DNA of 64,000 bases from an uncultured Corynebacterium sp. (GTDB lineage: Bacteria; Actinomycetota; Actinomycetes; Mycobacteriales; Mycobacteriaceae): contig CAMIFC010000006.1 of assembly GCA_946220775.1 (NCBI GenBank), positions 4,861 to 68,860 on the forward strand, written 5' to 3'. Both the position numbers and the translations under genes were made by a program. The number at the start of each line of letters is the position of its first letter. Position 1 is the first letter of the stretch. Shown here in pieces: positions 51,598-60,913 of the stretch. A model generated the notes under the pieces. It saw only the letters and a program-made list of their open reading frames with translations, had not been told where the DNA came from and did not search any database.

Positions 51598-51694
51598 TTT
51601 TCAGTAAGCTGTCAATAGGTTTTCAATAAATGAAAAGCTGCAGGTGGAGACGAGTGGGGCTAATGGCGTCTGAAAATCGTTATTGAAAATGATT
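51598..51694. promoter_or_regulatory. Cluster of TTTTCA/TGAAAA elements, candidate Zur sites
   Basis: In the 300-base gap between the divergent His-rich gene and purD, the hexamer TTTTCA or its complement occurs at 51598, 51620, 51631, 51671 and 51684. TGAAAATCGTTATTG (51671-51685) and TGAAAATGATT (51684-51694) match the left part and centre of the actinobacterial Zur palindrome, and TTTTCA-N5-TGAAAA at 51620-51636 is an inverted pair. The density suggests metal-responsive control of the His-rich peptide. Confidence 0.5.
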
Positions 51695-51772
51695 CGGCGC
51701 GATGAGGGGCGCAGACAGCGAGTGGGTAAGGAGATGGAGGCGTGTCCGGCCGAGCCGCTAGGATTGGTGACC

Positions 51773-53035
51773 ATGCGCATTCTTGTACTTGGAAGCGGTG
51801 CTCGCGAGCACGCATTGGCCTACTCTCTCTCCCGCGATGAATCGGTGTCGGAGGTGCACGTCAGCCCTGGAAACCCCGGCATGTCCGCGGTGGCCACGCT
51901 GCATGCTGATGATTCCGATGCTGTTGGTCTAGCAACACAGATCAACGCGGACCTGATCGTCATCGGCCCAGAAATCCCACTGGTTGCCGGAGTCGCGGAT
52001 GAACTTCGGGAGGCCGGTTTTAAGGTATTCGGGCCGTCCAAGGAGGCCGCTCAGATCGAGGGGTCCAAGGCGTTTGCGAAGGACGTCATGGCTCGGGCTG
52101 GTGTCCGCACCGCACACGCAGAATCACTCGCGCCGGGGGTAAATGAGGATCAGATCGCGCTGGCCCTGGATCACTTTGGTCCGATGTACGTTGTCAAGGA
52201 TGACGGACTAGCTGCCGGCAAGGGTGTCGTGGTGACCGACGACCGCGCCAAGGCGTTGGAGCACATTCATGCAGTGCTGGAATCCGGCAACCCGGTGCTG
52301 CTGGAGAGCTTCCTGGATGGCCCGGAGGTCTCGCTGTTCTGCCTCGTTGATGGTGAGGACGTCGTGCCGCTGCTGCCAGCGCAGGATTTCAAGCGTGTCG
52401 GTGAGGGTGACGAGGGGCCGAACACGGGTGGCATGGGTGCGTACACCCCGCTGCCGTGGCTGCCAGAAAATGGTGTGCAACGCATTGTCGATGAGGTCTG
52501 CGCGCCCGTCGCCAAGCAAATGGTCGAAGATGGTGTGCCATACTCCGGCTTGCTCTATGCCGGTATCGCTTGGACTAGCAACGGGCCAGAAGTTATCGAA
52601 TTCAACTGCCGTTTCGGTGATCCGGAAACCCAGCCGGTTCTGGAGCTGCTGGAGACTCCGTTGGCTGGGGTGCTGAACGCGGTGGCGTCCGGTGAACTGG
52701 CCGAACTGCCGGAACTGAGTTGGAAGGACGGTTACGCGGTGACCGTCGTCCTCGCCGCTAAGGGCTACCCAGAGTCCACGGAAAAGGGTGGTGTGATCGA
52801 CGGCGCGGCTGCCGGAAGCGAGGCCAAGGGCGTGCGTGCGGCAGGAGTTGCTGAAAAGGATGGCAAGCTGGTGGCCTTCGGTGGCCGGGTGCTCAACGTC
52901 GTTGGCACCGGCGCCACGCTGGAGGAAGCCCGCAAGGCTGCCTATGACACCCTCGACGGCATCACCCTGCCGGGTGGCCACTTCCGCCGGGACATCGCTC
53001 AAGCTGCAGTTGAGGGCAAGATTCACATTGCCTGA
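51773..53035 (+). CDS. purD: Phosphoribosylamine-glycine ligase
   Basis: PurD is the ATP-grasp enzyme that joins glycine to phosphoribosylamine in purine synthesis. The 420-residue protein begins MRILVLGSGAREHALAYSL and has PNTGGMGAYTP near 235 and EFNCRFGDPETQ near 285, the ATP-grasp core. I chose ATG 51773, the canonical PurD N-terminus, over an earlier in-frame ATG. The nei gene overlaps its 3' end by eight bases and purB follows. Confidence 0.95.
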   Translation: MRILVLGSGAREHALAYSLSRDESVSEVHVSPGNPGMSAVATLHADDSDAVGLATQINADLIVIGPEIPLVAGVADELREAGFKVFGPSKEAAQIEGSKAFAKDVMARAGVRTAHAESLAPGVNEDQIALALDHFGPMYVVKDDGLAAGKGVVVTDDRAKALEHIHAVLESGNPVLLESFLDGPEVSLFCLVDGEDVVPLLPAQDFKRVGEGDEGPNTGGMGAYTPLPWLPENGVQRIVDEVCAPVAKQMVEDGVPYSGLLYAGIAWTSNGPEVIEFNCRFGDPETQPVLELLETPLAGVLNAVASGELAELPELSWKDGYAVTVVLAAKGYPESTEKGGVIDGAAAGSEAKGVRAAGVAEKDGKLVAFGGRVLNVVGTGATLEEARKAAYDTLDGITLPGGHFRRDIAQAAVEGKIHIA

Positions 53036-53930
53036 AGGTCATGTGATCCACGCCTTGGCCCGCGAATTGAATCAACACTTCGCAGGTAAGGCGCTGCGCG
53101 TCACCAGTCCACAGGGCCGATTCGCTGAGGAAGCAGGGCGGCTCACGGGAGACATCCTCGACCACGCCGAAGCATGGGGCAAGCACCTCTTCCTAGAGTT
53201 CGGGAACCCGCGCAACCCGAACCGTCGCGCCGATCACATCGTGCACATTCACCTGGGCCTGATCGGCACCATGAAGATCGAACCTTTCACCACCGGCGAT
53301 CCCGTGGGCCAAGTTCGCCTGCACCTGCACCGCATCGACGCCGAAGGTGGCGAGGACATGTGCACCTGGGGCAACGCGGTGGAGGCCAACCTCCGCGGTC
53401 CGCAATGGTGCCGGTTGATCACGGCGCAGGAAAAGGACGTCGCCCTGGCCAAACTGGGGCCCGACCCGCTGCGCTCCACTGATCCCGAAGTGGACGAAGA
53501 CAACGCGGATAAGCTGCAGGAACTCAACAGATTCCTCGGCAAATCTCGGCGCACCATCGGGTCGATCCTCATGGATCAGAGCCGGTACGCGGGGGTGGGC
53601 AATATCTACCGGGCAGAAACCCTGTTCCGATTAGGTATCCATCCGGAGTTACCGGCGAGCCGGTTGGCGTCCGAAGAAAAGAAGGCAATTTGGGACGACC
53701 TCGTTGAACTGATGGCGGCGGGGGAGAAAAGCGGGCGTATCGATACGGTACGGCCGGAACACACCCCGGAGGCGATGGGGAGGCCACCGCGCAAGGACGA
53801 CCACGGCGGGGAAGTTTATGTTTACCGTCGCGAAGGGTTGCCGTGTTTTATTTGTGGGACGCCAATCGCGCATCGCGTGGTTGAAGGACGCAACCTGTTC
53901 TGGTGCCCCGGATGCCAACCGCAGGCGTAA
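53028..53930 (+). CDS. Fpg/Nei family DNA glycosylase
   Basis: This endonuclease VIII-like enzyme excises oxidised bases. I place the start at a TTG (53028), because the family requires Pro2 and the translation begins (M)PEGHVIHALARELN; no ATG or GTG lies nearby in frame. The 300-residue protein has the helix-two-turn-helix region DQSRYAGVGNIYRAETLF near 185 and a C-terminal zinc finger CFICGTP...CPGC. The PEGH start and SPQGRF segment recall mycobacterial Nei2 (Rv2464c). The start overlaps the end of purD by eight bases. Confidence 0.88.
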   Translation: MPEGHVIHALARELNQHFAGKALRVTSPQGRFAEEAGRLTGDILDHAEAWGKHLFLEFGNPRNPNRRADHIVHIHLGLIGTMKIEPFTTGDPVGQVRLHLHRIDAEGGEDMCTWGNAVEANLRGPQWCRLITAQEKDVALAKLGPDPLRSTDPEVDEDNADKLQELNRFLGKSRRTIGSILMDQSRYAGVGNIYRAETLFRLGIHPELPASRLASEEKKAIWDDLVELMAAGEKSGRIDTVRPEHTPEAMGRPPRKDDHGGEVYVYRREGLPCFICGTPIAHRVVEGRNLFWCPGCQPQA

Positions 53931-53991
53931 CTGGCGGTAGCGCGCGGGAGGCCTCGGCGGGATGTCCGGGCGTTGTGGGATACTGAAGAGC

Positions 53992-55425
53992 GTGACTGCT
54001 GCAAAGAAGAATATTTCCAACGTCCTTGCCAACCGCTACGCTTCCCCGGAAATGACCGTACTGTGGTCGCCGGATGAGAAGATCAAGATGGAACGGCAGC
54101 TGTGGCTGTCGGTCATGAAGGCACAGAAGGCCCTCGGGATTGAAATCCCAGACGAAGCTGCCAGCGCCTACGAAAAGGTCCTCGACCAGGTCAACCTCGA
54201 ATCCATCGCCGATCGGGAAAAAGTAACCCGCCACGATGTGAAGGCCCGCATCGAGGAATTCAACGCGCTCGCCGGGTTTGAGGAAATCCATAAGGGAATG
54301 ACGTCCCGCGACTTGACCGAAAACGTCGAACAGCTGCAGATCTACCGCTCCCTGGAACTCGCGCGCGATAAAGCCATCGCCGTGCTGAACCGGATCGGAC
54401 GCCACGCCGCCGAATATCAGGGCCTCGTGATGGCTGGCCGCTCTCACAACGTCGCTGCTCAGGCAACGACCCTGGGCAAGCGCTTCGCCTCCGCCGCAGA
54501 CGAACTGCTGCTGGGCCTGGCTCGGGCAGACGAGCTGCTGGCTCGCTACCCACTGCGTGGCATCAAGGGGCCAATGGGAACCTCCCAGGACATGCTCGAC
54601 CTGCTGGGCGGGGATGAGGCCAAGCTGGCTGACCTGGAAACCCGCATCGCCGATGGACTGGGCTTCAGCGAGGTCTTCGATTCCGTGGGGCAGGTCTACC
54701 CACGCTCCCTGGACTTCGATGCGATCTCCGTGCTGGTGGAACTGGGCGCGGCAATGAGCTCGCTGTCCATGACCATCCGCCTGATGGCTGGTAACGAGAC
54801 CGTCACCGAGGGCTTCAAGGAAGGCCAGGTTGGTTCTTCTGCAATGCCACACAAGATGAACGCCCGCTCCTGCGAGCGCGTCGGCGGCATGCAGGTCCTG
54901 CTGCGTGGCTACCTGACGATGACCGCCGACCTCTCCGGTGCACAGTGGAACGAGGGCGACGTGTTCTGCTCCGTGGTGCGCCGCGTGGCATTGCCCGATG
55001 CGTTCTTCACCTTCGACGGCATGTGCGAAACCTTCCTCACCGTCCTGGATGAATTCGGCGCATTCCCGGCGATGATCGACCGCGAGCTGGAACGCTACCT
55101 GCCGTTCCTGGCCACCACCCGCATCCTCATGGCTGCGGTGCGCGCCGGGGTGGGACGCGAAACCGCCCACGAAGTCATCAAGGAAAACGCAGTGGGCATG
55201 GCACTGGATATGCGCGAACGCGGCGCGGAGCAGAACCTCATCGAGCGCTTGGCCGCCGACGAGCGCCTGCCGATGGATGAAGCCGATCTGCGTGCCGCGC
55301 TGGAAGATCGTAAGGCCTTCATTGGTGCTGCGGAATCCCAGGTCAGCCGCGTGCTGGACAAGGTGAAGAAGATCGTGGATGCGCACCCAGATGCGGCTGC
55401 GTATACCCCGGGAGAGATCCTTTAG
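53992..55425 (+). CDS. purB: Adenylosuccinate lyase
   Basis: PurB cleaves SAICAR and adenylosuccinate in purine synthesis. The 477-residue protein has the fumarase-superfamily signature GSSAMPHKMNARSCERV near residue 280 and GRSHNVAAQATTLGKRF near 145. The preferred start is GTG 53992 (TAAKKNISNVLANRYAS); an ATG ten codons upstream is also open. It follows the nei gene by about 60 bases in the pur cluster. Confidence 0.95.
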   Translation: MTAAKKNISNVLANRYASPEMTVLWSPDEKIKMERQLWLSVMKAQKALGIEIPDEAASAYEKVLDQVNLESIADREKVTRHDVKARIEEFNALAGFEEIHKGMTSRDLTENVEQLQIYRSLELARDKAIAVLNRIGRHAAEYQGLVMAGRSHNVAAQATTLGKRFASAADELLLGLARADELLARYPLRGIKGPMGTSQDMLDLLGGDEAKLADLETRIADGLGFSEVFDSVGQVYPRSLDFDAISVLVELGAAMSSLSMTIRLMAGNETVTEGFKEGQVGSSAMPHKMNARSCERVGGMQVLLRGYLTMTADLSGAQWNEGDVFCSVVRRVALPDAFFTFDGMCETFLTVLDEFGAFPAMIDRELERYLPFLATTRILMAAVRAGVGRETAHEVIKENAVGMALDMRERGAEQNLIERLAADERLPMDEADLRAALEDRKAFIGAAESQVSRVLDKVKKIVDAHPDAAAYTPGEIL

Positions 55426-55615
55426 ATAGTTACGGGTGAACGTCTCCACGAAAAATTTTCCGGGAACTATTGAAACTGTCTCTAGCGCGAGATTGATTCT
55501 GCAATTATGAAAACATGTGAACAGAACATCGCGCATTTTTTGGCGGACTCTCCGCAGGAGAATTCCGGCTTTCTGAAATTGAAGAGAAAGTCAGCAAACT
55601 GCGACCAGTAATAGA

Positions 55616-56065
55616 TTGATCTACGGTAACCTACTGATCGTGGGATCGATTATCTGGTTTATCGCAGCACTTGTCCTCGGTGGTCTCGAGCTAGCCGCCG
55701 GGGAGTTCACTTTCTTGATGCTCGCTGGGGGTGCGGCCGCTGGTGGGGTGGTGGCAGCCTTGGGCGCGCCATTATGGGGTGCAGTGCTGGCCTTTGCCGT
55801 CGCCTCCATTGCATTGATTCTCTTTCTACGCCCGTATTTGAAGCGTCACCTCCAGGGCCCCAAGGCACTGGATACATCATCGAAGGCACTGATCGGATCC
55901 AGCGCAGAAGTTCTGGAAATCGTGGGCGCCGACTATGGGCAGGTGCGACTCGGGGGCGATATTTGGTCCGCGAAATCCTTGGACCCAGAAAAAGAATTCC
56001 AGCCGGGGGAGCGCGTGCAGGTCATCAATGTAGATGGCCCGACCGTCGTCGTGTGGCGGGATTAA
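55616..56065 (+). CDS. NfeD-like membrane protein
   Basis: This 149-residue protein has two or three membrane helices in its first half (IVGSIIWFIAALVLGGLELA, TFLMLAGGAAAGGVVAALGA, AVLAFAVASIALILFL) and a C-terminal OB-fold-like domain (GSSAEVLEIVGADYGQVRLGG). NfeD proteins pair with SPFH proteins, as here, in membrane organisation. The start is uncertain: TTG 55616 is used, GTG 55640 is possible. The 190-base gap upstream is AT-rich and contains a 34-codon ORF without an RBS (see rejected list). Confidence 0.8.
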   Translation: MIYGNLLIVGSIIWFIAALVLGGLELAAGEFTFLMLAGGAAAGGVVAALGAPLWGAVLAFAVASIALILFLRPYLKRHLQGPKALDTSSKALIGSSAEVLEIVGADYGQVRLGGDIWSAKSLDPEKEFQPGERVQVINVDGPTVVVWRD

Positions 56066-56107
56066 TCGTTTCTACGGAGCTCAACAAGCACAAGAAAAGG
56101 ACCTAGC

Positions 56108-57322
56108 ATGGAAGGCCTCATTTTCCTCATCGTGCTGTTGGCTTTCATCGCCTTCGTGGTGTTGAAATCCATCGCACTCATACCCCAGGGTGAAGCTGCC
56201 GTCATCGAGCGGTTGGGTAGTTATACCCGCTCGGTGTCCGGCGGAATTACGCTTTTGATCCCCTTCATCGATCGGGTTCGCGCCCGGGTGGATACCCGCG
56301 AACGCGTCGTATCCTTCGACCCGCAAGCTGTCATTACTCAGGACAACCTGACCGTCGCGATCGATATCGTCGTGACCTTCCAAATTAATGAAGCCGCCAA
56401 GGCCATCTACGGCGTGGATAACTACATCGTCGGTGTGGAGCAGATTTCTGTGGCCACGCTTCGCGACGTGGTCGGTGGCATGACGTTGGAGGAGACACTG
56501 ACGTCCCGAGAGACGATCAACCGCCGCCTCCGCGGTGAGCTGGACGCCGCGACTGCCCGCTGGGGCCTGCGGATCAGCCGAGTGGAGCTGAAGGCCATTG
56601 ATCCACCACCATCGATCCAGCAGTCGATGGAGATGCAGATGAAGGCGGACCGCGAAAAGCGCGCGATGATTCTCACCGCGGAAGGTCGCCGCGAGTCCGA
56701 TATCAAGACGGCCGAAGGTGAAAAGCAGGCCCGCATCCTGTCCGCAGAAGGTGACAAGCATGCGGCCATTCTGGCGGCAGAGGCAGAGCGCCAGGCTATG
56801 ATTCTGCGTGCAGAGGGTGAACGTGCGTCCCGCTACCTTGAGGCTCAAGGTGAGGCTCGTGCGGTTCAGAAGACCAACGCTGCGATCAAGTCTTCGCAGC
56901 TCACCCCAGAGGTATTGGCTTATCAGTACCTCGACAAGCTGCCGAAGCTCGCGGATGGCAAGGCGTCCACGATGTGGATGATTCCATCACAGTTTGGCGA
57001 TTCCCTCGAGCAGTTCGCCAAGGCCTTCGCCAAGAAGGAAGACGACGGCGTGTTCCGCTACGAGCCGAGCTACGTCGACCAAGAGACCCGCGACATGGCG
57101 GAGCCAGAGAACACCGACGAATGGTTCTCTACCGAGTCCGATCCGAAGATCGCCGCCGCCGTCGCTGCGGCCAATGCGGTGGCCAACAAGTCTATCGACG
57201 AGGACGCCACCGCGCTGGACCCCGTTGCTAAAAAGCGAGCCAAGTCCGCCGCCGGTCAACAACCTGCGGGAGCCCACCACTCTGACGAGGCCCCTCGCCC
57301 CAGTGAAACCCACCAGGGCTAA
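56108..57322 (+). CDS. SPFH/band 7 (stomatin-like) protein
   Basis: This 404-residue protein has one N-terminal membrane helix (LIFLIVLLAFIAFVVLKSIALI) followed by the band 7 domain (QGEAAVIERLGSYTRSVSGG, residues about 29-48, to about 190), an Ala/Glu-rich coiled coil with repeating AEGxKxA units around 200-260, and a disordered C-terminus. It follows the NfeD gene by about 40 bases, the usual NfeD-SPFH operon. A scaffolding role in membrane microdomains is inferred from the family. Confidence 0.88.
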   Translation: MEGLIFLIVLLAFIAFVVLKSIALIPQGEAAVIERLGSYTRSVSGGITLLIPFIDRVRARVDTRERVVSFDPQAVITQDNLTVAIDIVVTFQINEAAKAIYGVDNYIVGVEQISVATLRDVVGGMTLEETLTSRETINRRLRGELDAATARWGLRISRVELKAIDPPPSIQQSMEMQMKADREKRAMILTAEGRRESDIKTAEGEKQARILSAEGDKHAAILAAEAERQAMILRAEGERASRYLEAQGEARAVQKTNAAIKSSQLTPEVLAYQYLDKLPKLADGKASTMWMIPSQFGDSLEQFAKAFAKKEDDGVFRYEPSYVDQETRDMAEPENTDEWFSTESDPKIAAAVAAANAVANKSIDEDATALDPVAKKRAKSAAGQQPAGAHHSDEAPRPSETHQG

Positions 57323-57331
57323 TCCGGGGAA

Positions 57332-59011
57332 CTAACCCGCGTGGAGCTGGATCTTCCCGCCGGGGATCGAATCGATCAGTCGGCGAGTGTAATCCTGTTC
57401 AGGGTTGGCGAATAGATCATCCGTTTCACCACGCTCCACGATTCGACCCTGCTTCATCACCAGGGTCTCATCAGCGACTTGCTTCACCACAGCCAAGTCG
57501 TGGGTGATGAACAAATACGTCAGTCCCATCTCTGACTGCAGCTTGTTGAGCAGCGCCAGGATCTGGGACTGCACAAGCACATCCAGTGCCGAGACTGCCT
57601 CATCCAAAATCAGCACCTCTGGCTCCAGCGCTAACGCACGAGCGATTGCCACACGCTGGCGCTGACCACCGGACAGCTCACCAGGGAAGCGGTGCATCAT
57701 CGACTGCGGCATCGCGACCATATCGAGCAGCTCACGCACGCGTTTTTCCTGCTGCTTCTTGTTGCCGATCTTGTGGATCCGCAGTGGCTCCGCGATGGTG
57801 TTGAACACCGAATACATCGGGTCGATCGACCCATACGGATTCTGAAACACCGGTTGGACGCGCCGGCGGAACGCGAGTTCCTTCTCCCGGCTGAGGCCAG
57901 TGATGTCCTCTCCGTCGAATTCGATCTTTCCCTTTGTGACGTCAATGAGCCCAAGCACCATCTGCGCCACAGTGGATTTACCCGACCCCGACTCTCCCAC
58001 GAGAGCCAAGGTCCGGCCACGGTTGAGATAGAACGACACGTCTTCGGCGGCGGTGAACTCGGACTTGGTGAATGGTTGGTTGCCCTTCACCTCGTAGATC
58101 TTGGTGAGGTCCTTCACGCGGAGAATCGCGCTGGATTCATCAGCCTCAGCGACTGAACCAACCTTCGAATCACCTCGGTGCGAGGCAATCGACGGAGCTG
58201 CGGAGACCAACTTCTTGGTGTACGGGTGCTGCGGATCCTGCAGCACCTCCAGCGCGGGGCCGGTTTCGACGATCCGGCCCTGGCTCATCACCACGATGCG
58301 CTGAGCGCGTTCTGCTGCTAGGCCCAGGTCATGGGTGATCAGCAGCATGGCGGTGCCCAGTTCGTGGGTCAGACTCTCCAGGTGATCCAGGATTTGCTGC
58401 TGCACGGTGACGTCCAGCGCAGAGGTCGGCTCGTCCGCGATCAACAGCTTCGGGCGGGCAGCGAGGCCACAAGCAATCAGCGCGCGCTGCCGCATACCAC
58501 CAGAAAACTGGTGCGGATACATGTCCACGCGGTTCTTGGCGTCCGGCAACCCGGCTTCGGTCATCAGCTCGATGGCCCGATCGTGGGCTGCGCTTCCCGT
58601 GGCGATGTTGTTGGCCTTCAGGGATTCCTTGATGTGGTGGCCAATGGTCCACACCGGGTTGAGGTTCGACATCGGGTCTTGGGGAACCAGCCCGACCACT
58701 TCACCCCTGATGGTGCAGAATTCCTTTTCGGAGAAACCACTGACGTCCTGACCATCAACGAAAATCTGACCCCCGGTGACGTGCCCGGTATCCGGAAGCA
58801 AGCCAAGGACGGCATGGGCGGTCGTGGACTTGCCGGAACCGGACTCGCCGACGATGGCGACGGTCTCGCCGGGGAATACATCGAGGTCAATGTCGAAAAC
58901 AGTGTCGATCGGGTTCTTGCGCGGGCCGAACGCGATATTGACGCCACGCATGGAGAGGATTGGCTGTTCAGCCGAGGTGGTCTGCTTAGCTGCGGTGGGA
59001 TCGCTCATCAC
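57332..59011 (-). CDS. Oligopeptide/dipeptide ABC transporter, fused tandem ATPase
   Basis: This 559-residue protein is a DppD-DppF fusion with two complete ABC ATPase domains. The first has GESGSGKSTTAHAVLG near 55, FSGGMRQRALIACGLA and ADEPTSALDV; the second has GESGSGKSTVAQMVLG near 345, LSGGQRQRVAIARALA and LDEAVSALDV. Single-polypeptide ATPases of this kind are common in actinobacterial peptide importers. The start overlaps the stop of the permease gene by four bases. It ends nine bases from the convergent SPFH gene. Confidence 0.93.
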   Translation of the reverse strand: MMSDPTAAKQTTSAEQPILSMRGVNIAFGPRKNPIDTVFDIDLDVFPGETVAIVGESGSGKSTTAHAVLGLLPDTGHVTGGQIFVDGQDVSGFSEKEFCTIRGEVVGLVPQDPMSNLNPVWTIGHHIKESLKANNIATGSAAHDRAIELMTEAGLPDAKNRVDMYPHQFSGGMRQRALIACGLAARPKLLIADEPTSALDVTVQQQILDHLESLTHELGTAMLLITHDLGLAAERAQRIVVMSQGRIVETGPALEVLQDPQHPYTKKLVSAAPSIASHRGDSKVGSVAEADESSAILRVKDLTKIYEVKGNQPFTKSEFTAAEDVSFYLNRGRTLALVGESGSGKSTVAQMVLGLIDVTKGKIEFDGEDITGLSREKELAFRRRVQPVFQNPYGSIDPMYSVFNTIAEPLRIHKIGNKKQQEKRVRELLDMVAMPQSMMHRFPGELSGGQRQRVAIARALALEPEVLILDEAVSALDVLVQSQILALLNKLQSEMGLTYLFITHDLAVVKQVADETLVMKQGRIVERGETDDLFANPEQDYTRRLIDSIPGGKIQLHAG

Positions 59012-59991
59012 TTACGCTCCTTCGGGTCGAGGGCGTCCTTCAACGTGTCGCCCAAGAGGATGAATCCCAGAACCGTCAGCGCCAACGCGCCGGCTGGGTA
59101 GAACAGATTGGTTGGGGCCACACGCAGGGTGGCTTGAGCCGTGGAAATATCGTTGCCCCAGCTCACCGTGGTCGGCGGCAGGCCGATGCCCAGGTAGGAC
59201 AGAGTCGCCTCGGCAACGATGTAGATACCCAGGGACGTCGTTGCCATCACGATGATCGGTGCCAAGCAGTTCGGCAGAATGTGGCGAAGTAGGATGTTCG
59301 CCTTCGACATGCCCAGGGCACGGGACGCCGCGACGTACTCGTTGTTTTTCGCCGTCAGCACTGCGGAGCGAGTCACGCGCGCCATCTGTGGCCAACCGAA
59401 GGCCGATAGCACCAGGACGACCGTGAACACGTTGCGCACGCTGAACATCTGCATCAGGACGATGCCGGCCAGCAGCAGCGGAATCGCGAAGAAAATATCC
59501 GTCAATCGCGAGATCAGGCTATCGACCCAGCCTCCGAGGTAGCCGGATACGGAACCAAAGAGCACACCCAAAATGGTCACGGCGATGGTCGTGAGAATGC
59601 CCGTGATCACCGACGCACGGGCGCCGAAAATGGTGCGGGCGTAGACGTCATAACCCTGCTGCGTAAACCCGAATGGGTGACCACCGCGTGCAGGCGCCAG
59701 GGAGTCCTCCAGGCGAGCTGCCCGTGGATCAACCGAAGTGAACAGGCCGGGGAAAAGCGCCACCACGACCACCAAGGCGATGATCGCCACGGAAATCCAG
59801 AACATGGGGCGAACCCGCAGGTCTTTCCACGCGGTTCCCCACAGCCCGGCGGGCGCGCTATCGGGCAGTCGTTGGTCACGGCTCAAGGCATCATCGGGCT
59901 GCACGTCAGCAACCCAACGCTTGGAACGATCAAGTGGGGTGGGTAGATCGTTGCGGGTCTGAGGACTAGGAGTTTTCGTAGAATCAGGCAT
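59008..59991 (-). CDS. Oligopeptide/dipeptide ABC transporter permease (DppC type)
   Basis: The 327-residue permease has a hydrophilic N-terminus of about 60 residues, six membrane helices, and the EAA loop (AASRALGMSKANILLRHILPN near 215) that docks with the ATPase. It overlaps the DppB-type gene upstream by eight bases and the ATPase gene downstream by four. Substrate likely peptides; other solutes such as nickel or siderophores are not excluded. Confidence 0.92.
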   Translation of the reverse strand: MPDSTKTPSPQTRNDLPTPLDRSKRWVADVQPDDALSRDQRLPDSAPAGLWGTAWKDLRVRPMFWISVAIIALVVVVALFPGLFTSVDPRAARLEDSLAPARGGHPFGFTQQGYDVYARTIFGARASVITGILTTIAVTILGVLFGSVSGYLGGWVDSLISRLTDIFFAIPLLLAGIVLMQMFSVRNVFTVVLVLSAFGWPQMARVTRSAVLTAKNNEYVAASRALGMSKANILLRHILPNCLAPIIVMATTSLGIYIVAEATLSYLGIGLPPTTVSWGNDISTAQATLRVAPTNLFYPAGALALTVLGFILLGDTLKDALDPKERK

Positions 59992-60910
59992 AGCGAATCC
60001 TTGGGTCTAGCAGGGCATACAGCAGGTCAACAACGAGGTTGGCGACGACGAAGATGATCACCAGCACCGTCACGACACTCACCACGGTGGGCGATTCACC
60101 CAAGGTCACGGCTTGGAATAGCAAGCCGCCCACACCGTGGATGTTGAAGATGCCCTCGGTGACGATCGCCCCACCCATCAGCGCAGCGAGGTCCGCGCCG
60201 ATGAAGGTGATCACCGGGATCATGGAGTTACGAATCACGTGGTTGCGGACGACCTGACCGCGGGACAACCCACGGGACGCAGCGGTGCGGACGTAATCCT
60301 CCCGCAGGTTCTGCGCAACCTCTGACCGGGTCAACCGCAGCAAGTAGGCGAAGGACACAAGCCCCAGCACAAATGCGGGCAATAGCAACCTGCCGAAGGA
60401 ACCATGCGAACCCACGGTCGGCGGCACCCAACCCAACTGAATGCCGAAAATGAACTGTCCCACGAAGCCGATCACGAAGATCGGGATAGCGATGATGACC
60501 AGGGAGACAACCAGCAGCGTGGAATCGAACCACTTGCCCTTCTTAAGGCCAGCGATAATACCGAAGCCCACGCCGAAGACCGTCTCAATGACCAACGCCA
60601 TCAGCGCCAATTTGATGGTGATGGGGAAGGACTCCGCCAGAACTTCCGTCACCGGGCGACCAGAAAAGGTCATGCCCAGATCACCTTGGAAGATTCCGCC
60701 GAGGAACATCAAATACTGAACAATGAAAGGTTTATCGAGGTTGTACTGCTCGCGAATGGCGTCCAAAACCTCTGGGTCGGCCGCCTTCTCGCCGGCCAGG
60801 GCGAGCACCGGATCGCCTGGCGTCAAGAAAACCATCGCGTAAATCAGGAAAGTCGCCCCAAGGAAAACGGGGATGAGCTGCAGGAATCGCCTGCCGATGT
60901 ACCACAACAT
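59984..60910 (-). CDS. Oligopeptide/dipeptide ABC transporter permease (DppB type)
   Basis: The 308-residue permease begins MLWYIGRRFLQLIPVFLGAT, typical for DppB, has six membrane helices, and an EAA loop (TAASRGLSRGQVVRNHVIRN near 210). It starts three bases after the binding-protein gene, so the four genes 60914-57332 form one tightly coupled operon. Confidence 0.92.
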   Translation of the reverse strand: MLWYIGRRFLQLIPVFLGATFLIYAMVFLTPGDPVLALAGEKAADPEVLDAIREQYNLDKPFIVQYLMFLGGIFQGDLGMTFSGRPVTEVLAESFPITIKLALMALVIETVFGVGFGIIAGLKKGKWFDSTLLVVSLVIIAIPIFVIGFVGQFIFGIQLGWVPPTVGSHGSFGRLLLPAFVLGLVSFAYLLRLTRSEVAQNLREDYVRTAASRGLSRGQVVRNHVIRNSMIPVITFIGADLAALMGGAIVTEGIFNIHGVGGLLFQAVTLGESPTVVSVVTVLVIIFVVANLVVDLLYALLDPRIRYA

Positions 60911-60913
60911 GGG

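Noticed and set aside
53848..55536. 562-codon open frame antisense to nei end and purB
   Set aside because: Long reverse frame over a certain gene, His/Gln/Val-rich composition typical of GC shadows, no start signal.
55507..55611. 34-codon ORF between purB and the NfeD gene
   Set aside because: It has an ATG and stop just before the NfeD start, but no ribosome-binding site and no recognisable sequence; could be a leader peptide, unsupported.
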